Source: Diprion similis | Lineage: Eukaryota > Arthropoda > Insecta > Hymenoptera > Diprionidae | Reading direction: 5' to 3' | NCBI RefSeq assembly: GCF_021155765.1 | Contig: NC_060106.1 | Location: 12,860,031 to 12,924,030 of the forward strand | Length of the DNA: 64,000 bases | In this document: piece by piece, positions 12,901 to 22,490 of the stretch | How the letters are laid out: every line of letters begins with the position of its first letter | Numbering within the stretch: the stretch's first letter is position 1 | Program-made: the position numbers and the translations under genes | Notes under the pieces: model-generated | Databases searched by the model: none | What the model was told of the DNA's origin: nothing | Seen by the model: only the letters and a program-made list of their open reading frames with translations

Positions 12901-14577
12901 GTTCGAAGCCAGCGTTGTTGGGGTTCGTCAGGTCGTCGAAGAAGCCCCGTGACGGGCACGCGGCCGGTGCGGATGCGGGGGCGCCGTTTGGGGTGCGAGG
13001 ACAGGTGTGGGCGACACCGATGTCCAGGGAGGCTGGCCGATGGGGACGAGGTGCGGCCTGATGATTCGAGTGGTTCGACGAATGGAGGTTCGAGTGGTTC
13101 ATGGTCATCGCGTTGATCGAGGTCAGGGTGTCGGGGGGCGGTGGGGGCGGAAAGGCGCCCGAAGGCGGCCGCGACTCCTGCGTCGCGCGAAGGCTTCGCG
13201 CGCATGTCTCCTTGTCGTGGCTGTTCTGCAAAAAACGTCCTCCGATTTACACATCCGTTCTCCAGTTGCGTCAGCTCCGTCATCCCAAGAGACCGACGAT
13301 CGACTAGAGAGTCGACGTAGGTACATACATGTTGCACATGCTGAGTTAAGCGGACTGCGGGTCGTAAAGTAAAGACTTCCGGGAACGCGAGCTCGGCTGG
13401 GTCTTTGACCGAAAAATTATCAAAACATCAATTTTCGGTTCTTCGGTGGTTATGCTTTGGCACGATGATGTTGTACGCTGCGGACTTAGACCCATCGGTG
13501 AAGCATACCTCCATCGCAGACCGAGCGTTTGATATTTTGCATCGGGATTTTCGACACATGCACATCAGAGCTTGTATGTGCCGAATATGTATACGTCCGA
13601 CACCTCGAAAGTAATGCATTGGAAGAGCCAGCTGAAGGATATGTGGAGGGAAATTAATCAAGAACGCATTTTCATTACGGCAATTGATCGCGAACCCCTC
13701 GCGTGTAATTAGACCAAACTTGGAGCTTCCGTGCACACAGTGCCACGTGGTATTTGAAAAAATAGTCTAAATTCATGTTAGAAAACAGTGTCCGGAGAGA
13801 AAAATATGACAAGTTTGGTTATGAATTTTATAAAATTCTGCACAACGTGAGGTGACGGAATCAATTATTGCAGTAACGGAACTGCGCTCGTTGAAAAAAT
13901 CCCACCGTTGGTTCTTCTCTGAAGTTCGCTTTCGAGGTTGGTACGTCTTCTTGGGAATATCTTTTCAACACGTGGGACAGAGGGATTATTCACGCCAGCT
14001 GACATGCATGTGTAAATCACGCAAGACTGTTGGTATACGTACGTGTGCGTGTGTGTATATATATATATGTATGTATATATACACAGGTAACACGACGTTG
14101 AGTCTGTTTAAAGATCACTTTGCGGTAGGTTCGTAAAAGAAAAAAAAAAAATTGCGTTAAAAACAATATTAAAAAGAGCGTGGATGATTATATTTGGAAC
14201 AAAGTTATTATTCATATAATCAAAGTGTAATTATACGTATAATAGGTAAACGAACAACGGCAGCAACTCAACACTGTTACGGTATATACATGTAGAATTA
14301 TTAGCAAAAAGAGCAACGGGCTATGACGAATGAACGAAAATCACAATCAACTCCAACGACACACAGCATGCAACAACGAAATTGATGAAAAGTGTGAATA
14401 TGGGTATGAAAATGCGGTCTGTGGTCTCTAGTGGAGGGAGGGTGAAGGTGGTTGGCTCGCCTTGGGTACCTGGGCAATGCACTGTGACACGACGTGGTCC
14501 GGGAGTGCGGGAAACTGCTGCTTCAGCTCATGGAATAGCTGCATTATCGCGATGTTAGAGCAGTGACAGTCCCCCAT
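6403..14577 (-). CDS. Tab2: TAK1-binding adaptor TAB2 (CUE + coiled coil + NZF)
   Basis: Seven exons in the order 14577-14470, 13225-12859, 11428-11042, 10912-10688, 7657-7506, 7380-7287 and 6773-6403 join to 567 residues with all phases consistent. Residues 9-55 form a CUE domain spanning the first junction, with NIAIMQLFHELKQQFP and then the CAR-SLRATQES segment. Residues 160-363 are proline and serine rich, including SYTSVSLTLRPPSSEPQPP. Residues 364-440 are a Lys/Glu/Leu coiled coil, the TAK1-binding region in this family. Residues 498-521 are an NZF finger: W498, C500, C503, N507, C514, C517, with Thr504-Phe505 as the ubiquitin contact. TAB2 links K63 polyubiquitin to TAK1 in the IMD/NF-kB and JNK pathways in the cytoplasm. 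Vertebrate TAB2 ends just after the finger; here about 46 residues follow. Confidence 0.94.
6774..7286 (-). other. TAB2 intron 6
   Basis: The intron between exons 6 and 7 holds a 30-base poly(T) at 6954-6983 and a 56 bp inverted repeat (listed separately). The final acceptor is ACTCGCAG. Confidence 0.7.
6876..7255. repeat. 56 bp inverted repeat in TAB2 intron 6
   Basis: The left arm 6876-6931 begins TATCCCAGGTCGAT. The right arm 7200-7255 is its reverse complement with 9 differences in 56 bases, about 84% identity. The loop is 268 bp and contains the poly(T) tract. The right arm ends 31 bp from the exon 6 donor. A transcript would fold into a stem. Confidence 0.75.
7287..7380 (-). CDS. Tab2: TAB2 coding exon 6 (coiled coil, second half)
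   Basis: This exon encodes residues 414-444, ELESKLRSEIYQLQVECD onward. It matches the RQLQIDIDCL-type second helix of vertebrate TAB2. The acceptor is AATTTGCAG and the donor GCAG|GTAAGC. Confidence 0.9.
7506..7657 (-). CDS. Tab2: TAB2 coding exon 5 (coiled coil, first half)
   Basis: This exon encodes residues 363-413. It reads VADHQKQLVAEQMVRRNRL and then Lys/Glu/Leu heptads, matching the TAK1-binding coiled coil of vertebrate TAB2/3. The acceptor is GCTTTACAG and the donor CAG|GTATAA, phase 0. It was too short for a simple open-frame call because of its neighbours. Confidence 0.9.
7658..10687 (-). other. TAB2 intron 4
   Basis: This 3.0 kb intron holds a GTTT microsatellite (9551-9577), CT-rich runs near 9431, and a GC-richer island at about 10070-10520. 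The island contains a 79-codon ATG frame at 9957-10196 (-) and an ACACCTGC/GCAGGTGT inverted pair at 10459-10488. No further TAB2 exon was recognised. Confidence 0.5.
9957..10196 (-). CDS. Small open frame in TAB2 intron 4, unknown
   Basis: An ATG in good context (GAACATGG) opens 79 codons, with a mixed composition containing QRLDEFVDPAKRVVGIIYD. It has no recognised motif. A CT-rich acceptor-like site (TTCTCTTTGCAG) lies within the frame. It could be an alternative first exon, a small nested gene, or chance in a GC-rich island. Confidence 0.15.
   Translation of the reverse strand: MEEFRSGENTISPFVHRRISPSGYQRLDEFVDPAKRVVGIIYDFAQACRWLYYDVCYTVDYSFSAISVLLFAENVAQRE
10688..10912 (-). CDS. Tab2: TAB2 coding exon 4 (Pro/Thr-rich linker)
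   Basis: This exon encodes residues 288-362, a linker rich in Pro, Thr and Ser that ends ADFLQSPVNK. The acceptor is TTCGACAG and the donor AAAG|GTGAGA. The frame continues past the donor, but that stretch is intron. Confidence 0.88.
11042..11428 (-). CDS. Tab2: TAB2 coding exon 3
   Basis: This exon encodes residues 159-287. It carries SYTSVSLTLRPPSSEPQPP and a glycine/isoleucine segment, RLQISIGPGAIGSV, that look conserved in insect TAB2. The strand opposite has a long Gly-rich open frame that is a shadow of this exon. The joining codon is G|AT. Confidence 0.88.
11429..12858 (-). other. TAB2 intron 2
   Basis: This intron contains a candidate short inverted-repeat element (11495-11807) and a further copy of its terminal motif at 12093-12104. 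No exon was recognised. Confidence 0.5.
11495..11807. mobile_element. Candidate MITE with 12 bp terminal inverted repeats
   Basis: GTTAAGGATGAA at 11495-11506 is matched exactly by its complement TTCATCCTTAAC at 11796-11807, a span of 313 bp. The interior phrase TTATTTGCGCCAATGATAG recurs as TTATTTGCGCCAATAATAG near 38840, where a TTTAAGGATGA also precedes it. No clear target-site duplication was seen, so the boundaries are tentative. Confidence 0.4.
12859..13225 (-). CDS. Tab2: TAB2 coding exon 2 (end of CUE, Pro/Ser/His-rich)
   Basis: This exon begins NSHDKETCARSLRATQES, which completes the CUE domain, then runs through Pro, Ser, Asn and His-rich sequence to residue 158. It is GC-rich. The acceptor is TTTTTTGCAG and the donor CG|GTACGA, leaving one base. 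Confidence 0.9.
13226..14469 (-). other. TAB2 intron 1
   Basis: This 1.2 kb intron has no recognised exon. It holds a GT/TA microsatellite (14040-14086). Confidence 0.6.
14470..14577 (-). CDS. Tab2: TAB2 coding exon 1 (start of CUE domain)
   Basis: This exon encodes residues 1-36, MGDCHCSNIAIM onward to SQCIAQ. The start at 14577 has G at -3 and G at +4. The donor is CAG|GTACCC in phase 0. A second ATG 13 bp upstream is out of frame (see the uORF). Confidence 0.88.
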
Positions 14578-14590
14578 CGCAGGCCCCCAT
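14555..14590 (-). CDS. Upstream ORF overlapping TAB2 start
   Basis: An ATG at 14590, with A at -3 and G at +4, opens 11 codons in another frame (MGACDGGLSLL) and stops at TAA 14555-14557, 22 bases past the TAB2 ATG. Both start sites have good context. It would reduce TAB2 initiation unless ribosomes scan past it. This assumes the mRNA 5' exon includes the region. Confidence 0.4.
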   Translation of the reverse strand: MGACDGGLSLL

Positions 14591-14608
14591 CCTCGTGGAA
14601 AGGCCTAC
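14578..14608 (-). other. TAB2 5'UTR segment before the start
   Basis: A CTTCTTAG acceptor-like site at 14609-14616 (minus) precedes 31 bases of leader before the start codon. It suggests an upstream noncoding exon, not located. Confidence 0.3.
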
Positions 14609-15172
14609 CTAAGAAGACATCGGATCAGTCACAATTTATGGTATTAATCGGTATTAATGATCAACGACGATTGAGAACTCGATTATTATCATAGAGATAG
14701 ATAGACGGTGGTGGTGGGAGAGGAGGCGGATTGAGAATTGGCGAGGCAGGCGTTTCTCGACTGCGATTCATTCCTCCGATCGCTCGCAGGATTAGTCCAA
14801 AGCACCGCAGACCACTTTTGACTATTTATAATCAGGATTGACCCATTTTTCAAGACCAAGGTATAGTTCATTGCGCCACTGTTGGGTCGCGGTGAGGGCA
14901 ACGGGCGTCTCTACACATGGACCATGGACCCAGGGAGTTGGCACCCGCCTCTCGAGGTGGACACCTGTGCCGCGTGCCAAAGGTGCGCTGTGCTGCATGC
15001 ACGCAATTATCCACCGCCATGATCTGTGGTCGGTATATTTTATCCACAAGCGTATTTTACTCATCCGTAAGTCAGACGCTGTACCCTGCACCGACCTGAC
15101 TATATATACGTAGATACAAATTTCTAGTTATAGGTGAAAATGTCCGCAGCTTCGGTCTAACGTGTCAAATAA

Positions 15173-15856
15173 ATTATTTCCAATTTTTACACTCATACTT
15201 CGAGTCTCTATCGTATCTCATCTCTCTGCTATTGCTGTACCAAGAAACGTTTGGGCAGTGATTTTCAAAGCGGAGAAATTGTCAATGCAGCTACAGTGGT
15301 GTTCGCAACATATTTACACCTTGGTCAGTCAATTAAAACGATATTTCCGGTTACAGCAGACTTTGTGGTACAGAGAATGGTTCTTCTTCACTACCGCAAT
15401 TACCATCGTCTTTTGATTCATACGGGGGAGATTCGCACGCGATTTTACGCGAGGCATTCAACTCGTCAAGGAACAAAGGACTTCCTTGTTCCAAAGGCTT
15501 TGCAACGCACAGTTTGCAGTTGGAAGATCGTTGCTGCTGCAGTTACAATTTCTGGCTGGGCGGTGCGTCGGTGGCAAAATACATATCAGGCGTTGCATCG
15601 GAGTAATAAGTATACTCTGGGAGATATACCTAGACATGTGATCTACGATCTACGGAAATTCTTGATCATCTTAGCGGCTTTCGCAAGAGGTGCCAGATTA
15701 CTCGAGTTGCCCAAAGCATACGTGCGATATGAAAATTCGCGTTCAACTTATAGCACGACGATGATGCAGTTTGCTCCGGCTAGAGATCGGTTCGGCTCGT
15801 TTACTGCAGGAAATATTACTCGTTCCTTGTCAAAATTAGTGCAAATATATTCATAA
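15173..15856 (+). CDS. Longest unexplained open frame, status unknown
   Basis: The frame is open from 15173 to TAA 15854-15856; the first ATG is at 15377, giving 159 residues. The protein is basic with Arg, Tyr and His and contains SGWAVRRWQNTYQALHR and a Leu/Ile-rich stretch (FLIILAAFARGARLLELP) that could be a helix. Codon use is even and there is no low complexity. I recognise no family. A frame this long can occur by chance in 64 kb. It could also be an exon, because no ATG opens the first 68 codons. Confidence 0.25.
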   Translation: MISNFYTHTSSLYRISSLCYCCTKKRLGSDFQSGEIVNAATVVFATYLHLGQSIKTIFPVTADFVVQRMVLLHYRNYHRLLIHTGEIRTRFYARHSTRQGTKDFLVPKALQRTVCSWKIVAAAVTISGWAVRRWQNTYQALHRSNKYTLGDIPRHVIYDLRKFLIILAAFARGARLLELPKAYVRYENSRSTYSTTMMQFAPARDRFGSFTAGNITRSLSKLVQIYS

Positions 15857-16841
15857 CGGTTCTGGATATGATAAGCCTTTTGTGACCTGTCGTACTACAT
15901 AATTGATATTTACGTAGTTATTTTTTCAAAGACCCCCTACGTCGAAAATTCATCAACAATTTATGATTGGTTTAAATTATTTCCAACAACTTGCACGGCA
16001 TCTATACTATTCTTAAGTTGTGCTACAAAAAGCTTTGGTGTATGCTTTTTGCTCATTGCAAATTGGGTATTTAGAGAAATGCGATCACTCGCATAATTGG
16101 GATTCAACGACGAGGAAATTGTTGCGGTATTTTGTTAGCTGTATAAAAGCAATGATCATATGCACTGCAATTTAAGTCAATCTGTACACTCATCTACCTT
16201 AAATGGCTCTATATATACGACATTGTATAATATTTATATATAACTTGAGGAAAACTGTGATAAACTGTGAGAAATTACTTCAGTCTCTGTGATTTATTTT
16301 CGAACACTCGACGACGAGTGAAAGCGATGATAGATAAAATTGAAATCGATGACGAGGGTATGGCGAAAAAATGTTTTGGCACGTCCGAAACGTTTGTGAT
16401 TCATCTGAACTCGATTTGTTTATCCGTGTGACGTATCTGTAACTTATATAAACAAAACTCGCACGTCAATCGTTGAGAAAATTTGATACAAGATTAAAGA
16501 AAAGTGTAAAATAAACAAAACGATACAATTGTATAGCTAATAATAACAACGTGAAATCCAGCAAAGTCCACTACTTGTGTGATGTAGGGTTTTATCCTTG
16601 AATGAAGTTGATCTCCTGGCCTTTTTTCGGCCTTATGAAATATATATGTAGTCGATGAAACACATCGACGTCCAAATAACGATATAGAAAACGAATATTT
16701 GAGGAGCCACTTTATACATATTTTCACAAAAAATGTATTCAAGTTTGCTAAGATCTCTGTTTAAAAATTCAGCATTCACACCGACAGATAACATCGAAAA
16801 AATATAATCCAGTGCTCAAAAGGATAGCGACTGTGATAAAG

Positions 16842-16868
16842 AAAAAAAAAAAAAAAAAAAAAAAAAAA
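16842..16868 (+). repeat. Poly(A) tract, 27 bases
   Basis: A pure A run in the TAB2-Clic spacer, without any flanking retroelement that I recognise. Confidence 0.95.
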
Positions 16869-17874
16869 TCAGTAAACAAGTTGGTCAAATTTTTGTTACA
16901 AATTTGAACTCGAGGAGTGTATTAATAATCTCAAGTGTAGACACGGATGAGAAAGAGTAAGAATTTCATTCATACAAATTCACTGAAAGATTGAAGTGAA
17001 AATAAGTATATGTATGTATATACCAAGTCCAAGAGACATATAATAAACATGGAGCATGAAGCGATACGTTTCATAAACGAAATTCCGACTTGTCATATTA
17101 ATCGCGAAAATTTGCTTACTCTGCGATAGATGAAGACGGATTGGTGCGCTGCGGTACAATTTAACGAAGGTATATGTATAACGTACATTGCGATATAAGG
17201 ATACAGGGAGATAGAGAAAGTAAGAGAAAGAGGAATGGATATGACGCAAACGAGAGCAAAACCGGCAAATATTTGTGTGGAGAAAATGAAAAAGGTAAAA
17301 GAAAAACGGAATTCTGGCTTGCCGGGAAGATATTTGTGTCACGAAATACCAGCTACGACGAAACGACGGAGGACGTACCTAAGTTCCTACCGACTATGCT
17401 TCGTCGGCGTCTGCAGCCCTCCTCCTCCTCCTCCTCCTCCTCCCTAAGCTAGAAGACACGCAGGTTGTCGCACTTCTGCTGCAGTCGGAGGCTTGACTCG
17501 CTTAATTAACGAGCTAAAATTAATTACCATTTTTTCAAACGCATTACTCGTCAATCGAATTTTGAATGAGGATTTGGTAATACAAGGAACATCGAATGAG
17601 TTGCGTTAATTTTCCCTTTTCGTGAACAAGGATTAAATTCTAGGGTTGAACGTTTTTTAGATTGATCCGATCCTGACGATTTGTTTCTCAGCAACGATTA
17701 GAGGTTATACAAAATACGGATTCGGATTTTTAAACCCTTTTCAAACAAATAATATGTGTAATAAGAATATCGATACGAAGAACAAAAATCTGTTGCAAAA
17801 ATAGAATACCCGATTTATGTTATCTTATGTGGTAAACATTTTTTTTTCCAGAGGCCTCAAGCATATGAATAAAA

Positions 17875-18235
17875 CAGGGTGTCCAGTTATTTGTGGGAAC
17901 GTAATTCCCTGAGAATACCAGGTTTTCCAGACAAGAATCATTATTTATCCAGTTTGTTGTCATGTATAAAATAAATGAAAAATACAACAATCATACGAAC
18001 GAGAATATTCTATATTTGCCGGATACTGCGATACGAATTTGCAAGATTTTGAAAAGTTGAAAGAAAAACTTCTTCTTCTCTCCAATTGGCAAAATTTTTA
18101 TGAACCTAGGATGAAAATTAGTATATTCCATATAAAAATAGAAATTTTCTTTAAATATCCAGGTTTTTTCCAAGGGATATAAAATTCCTTGAGAATTCCC
18201 TGATTCCATAATTTCCATGAATACTAGACACCCAG
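17875..18235. mobile_element. MITE-like dispersed repeat, copy 1
   Basis: The element begins CAGGGTGTCCAG and ends CTAGACACCCAG, imperfect terminal inverted repeats of about 12-15 bases. The interior carries repeated AATTCCCTGAGAAT and CCAGGTTTTCC phrases. A related fragment is found at 31390-31485. It is about 361 bp, with no coding capacity, so nonautonomous. Confidence 0.6.
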
Positions 18236-21200
18236 CTGAGAAAAGGAAATTTGAAAGGAATTGAGTACCTCTTCGGCCGGATACTTGGCAAGGTATTAAG
18301 GAAAATCCAGAGAATGAAATGTTGGCTGGTGGATGGAGGCCGGACGAATTTCTCAGTGCATGGGAATAATAATTAGGATAATTAGCGTCGGGCGAGCCGA
18401 TGGCAGATGGCTAGTTATATTTTGGAGAAAAAGACGAAGTTATTAATTGCTTAACGTATACGCAATTCGGTCCCCTCAGTAAATGACAGCCGTAACCGCG
18501 TGCGAGTAATTGGATAAGTTAGGAGCGAGTCGGTCGGCGCTGCCTTCCTGAGGGCTGCTTTTTTTAAACCCGCTCTCGAGGTCTCGTCCACCGGGTCTAA
18601 ATCGTCCGAATGACACCCCGGATCCCCATCGCACATCCAATTTCGCGAAACATGTCGCATTTCATAACCCTGCGAAATACGAACGAATGTAAATCAGTCA
18701 CTTCCCAGCCGCTTATCGTTACTGCCATTTTAATCAAAACGCACGTGTGCCTAATTCTGGATCACCGGGACTGGACGCCCGTTCAATATAATTATACTGT
18801 TGTCACAACGGGGTCGCTGGAGACCCCAGATAAAAAATTTAATGCGTAGAAATAGGACTTGAAAAAATTTTGGGATACTCTTTAGCAGAATAAAATTTTG
18901 AAGATAACAAAAAAGAAGATTCATATAAAGTAAAAATTTTTATGGCAAGATAATGAATTGACGATTCTTATGATATTTTATAATTTATTATCGATCAGAT
19001 CGAATTATTTTGGATGTTTTTCGTGGAATGAATTTTGCCTGTTGGTTACTATCAACTCAATTACTAGCAGAAATTAACTCTCTTCTATGGTTGAATCAGC
19101 TTCGTTTCAATGTGATAGAAAATTGTAAACTTTGTTGCTGTTGTATAGAAAAAAAAAGTAAGAAAAATATACAATTTCTGACAAATTTTTCGGTACGCGT
19201 GCAGTCTATTCGTCGTCAAGACATCTGGATAATTTAATTCCCGTTGGTAGTGAAACTTGTGAAACATATATATATTTGTGAAATCTGGCCTAACAGTAAA
19301 ATGAAAGAAAAATCGTTGCGATCTATATTCGTTGAAAAGTGGGTGAAAAAATAGTCAGGGACAAAAGGGCTAGGAATTTTGGAAATAAATAGAACTTAGA
19401 TATCGTGATGCTGCTGCTCCTTGTCGCGTTGTTGAAAATGAAACACATGCGCGTGTCCACAACGGCACGTCGCCGATGAAATTTATTGAGGGTAATTTGT
19501 CACACAGAGTTGCACAGATATCTGTCGGTCCGATGCGGTGTTCGGTGATATACCGCGTCAACAAAGTGTGTAATAGTTTTCGAAGAGCGTATAGGCAGGT
19601 GAAAAAATGTTTGTTAAAAAAAGAAATTTTTCACGCGCATTGAACGACGACAACGACGACGGGTTGTGGTAAAGTGGAAAAAAATGGCGATGTTCCGCGG
19701 ATGACGTTTCGTGTGATAGAGATAAATAATTGGATAAAGTGAAACATATTTTCTAGCCGACAATCGCGACCGCGATATAATTCAACCGAGGTGAATATTT
19801 GAATTGAGGAGGCGGACAGATTTCATGCGATAATATTAATCTCTCTCGTCATTCCTCTGCGGATAAACTCTGTTTATAAAAAGTCGGGGACAAGGGAGAG
19901 AGAAAAACGCAAAATTCGACGACACCTGTTCGACGCGATGGAGGTTCGTCGTCGCCGTCGGCGTTGCGGTTTTAATACGTCAGAGCTCAGGCTTGACGTA
20001 TGCTTGCTTGTCTCTCGCAACGTAGCTACATAAGTCCGGTCAAAAGTATAATATATACATACAACCACAAAGGAGGATATAAACGCGTATGCATACATGT
20101 ACTACGTAGAGATATATATATATATATATCGTGTAACCAACGACACAAATTGTAGCTTTTTTACTATCGTGTGCAAACTTTTAAAAATAAATACAAGCTT
20201 TATACACTCCGAGGAGGTTCAAGAGCGCGCTCTCGGTTATTATAATATGTTGTGGCAAGTTCTGTCGATCTGCTGTTTATGTAGATTAAAGCTGTGTGTA
20301 ATGGACACACGTCGACCTTGTAGGGAAAATTTGATTGCGAAAAAGTGGCATTTTTTCCACTGACTCCACATAGACGCGTACACGGATCAGGGAATTGAAT
20401 TTCAATGCACAGAAAATTGCGAAATGACACGTGCAAGAGGGTGTTCACCGGAAGTGCGGCAACGAGGATAAGAAGAATTGTGTATTAAAATGATATAAAA
20501 TTAAAATTATAATGCAGCTGCGTTCTGTTCAACTTTCTTGGCTTTGTATCGTTTCATCGAATTCTTGCAGAGGTGGTACATCATTTATCAGACATTCAGA
20601 ATGAGCCAAAGTAAAAACGACAATCAAGATTCTACAGAATTAAGTTCATACGCGTAACCGAGAGGTGAAGAACTCGTTACTACTGACAATTTCAAGCTCT
20701 CAACGGAACGAATCAATGATTCGCTCGATTGTCCACAAATCTGGCACGAGATTAGCGTATTATATCGTAGATGTAGGATACGATTATACAATTCGAGTGG
20801 AAATATCTGGCGTATTTTATTGATTTTTATTACTCAAGCATTCCAGAATTACGAGGCATAAATTTATCAGAAACCAACCGACCTTGTCTCGTTACATTTT
20901 ACGCGTAACAGGACAGGATATGTGAAGTGAGATTATTATGTGGACCGTGGCTAGTGTAGAGACTTAATTGATGCAATTAGCGTGTATAATGTCGGTATTG
21001 CATAACCCTAAATATATGTATATATAATAAGACACGTAACAGATATAAACCTCGTGAATATGTAATTTAATCTGAAGCCAAAGTCTATTTCTGTTCGTCA
21101 TACAGCCGTGCATAAAATACCGAATAGCGTGTGTAGTAACACGTATAATACGAGAAGAGGTCATATCGTGGAAGAAGTAAATTATAGAATGGAGCGAGTC

Positions 21201-22430
21201 ACGTGCGAGATACTTTTTGAATTATAATATTGACGTGACGAAGTTTCTTCTCGCATTTTTTTTTTTTCTCTCTTTATTACATTACATATATTCGCGAGGA
21301 AAAAAAAATCTCCCGAGTCTTTTAAAGGCGTGCCAAAATCTCAGGTTTAGAATTTGTGATAGGAAAAAAATATGGAAAGAAAAGAAAAAAAAAAAGAAAA
21401 AAAAATTGACCGTTGCGCGTTCGAATCTAGTTTCTTTTGGCGTGAAACTTGAATTGCAAACTTTATAACGTGTGATATGATCAGTGAAGTTATCTCGTGA
21501 ATTGATAAAGAATTATGCAAATTATATCTGGCGTAATGATTTTTCATCTTTATCTCCCTCGGACGAACGTCATCGCTGGGAAATTAATTATAAGCGGCGT
21601 CGCCGTCGAGTTATATTAATTTTGTTAAATTTCAAAGCTATCCAAGACGACAGGTGACAAATTCGATCAGTTCTTTGATCAATTTCAACTCGTCCGTGAT
21701 ATTCTTTCAAGGTATAGACAAATTTATTGTTTGCTATGTTCGCTGTCAGCGTCAGCTGACCGGTTCTTCCTCCTTTACACGCGCAGGCATTGACGATCAC
21801 ACGTGTCTCTCTCTCTTTCTCTTTTTCTCTCTCCCCCTCTTTTTCGACTCACACATCGCCGATACAATATCCATGTGTGTATACACACTCAAGATACGAT
21901 AGAGATTCTGCGATCTTGGCCTTGGCAGTGTTCGCGGAATAAAATGACCATCGATTTAAGATGAAAATCATAGCTGATGCGCAAATAGTAATCATTGCAT
22001 ACCTACGCGTATACATCACTATAACATTCAATCGATGAATCACGCTACGACGCGTGTTTACCAATATCACGAGTTTACGAAATTGTCGGAAATTAATCCA
22101 CACGAAACATTCAATATCGCATAGTTTCTCTGGCGGGTAATAAGAATTGAACGATTTTCAGAAATTAAATTACCTATGATGAAAATTTCATGGGTATACG
22201 TATAATACCTAACGAAGAATTAAGAAGTCGTCTCTTCCCTTCAACCAGCCGAATACTTACTACGTAATCACGTGTCGTAAACAACATCGGTGCAGTCACA
22301 TGTTGAAAATGTGCGCGTGCGTGCGTGTGTGCGTGTGTTTCGGGGAGTTACATGGGTGCGAAACAGATCATCAAGTACATTGCGTCTATGACATCAGCCG
22401 TCGGCGAGTCAAATCAAACCGGATCCCAAT

Positions 22431-22490
22431 ATCTATCTATCTCTATCTCTATCTCTATCTATCTCTATTTCTCTCTCTCTCGCTCTCTCC
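22431..22490 (+). repeat. CTAT/CTCT microsatellite
   Basis: A run of CTAT and CTCT units, slightly impure, of about 60 bp. Confidence 0.9.

Noticed and set aside
21415-21435. tRNA-like B box (GTTCGAATC)
   Set aside because: The upstream sequence is poly(A)-rich with no tRNA folding.
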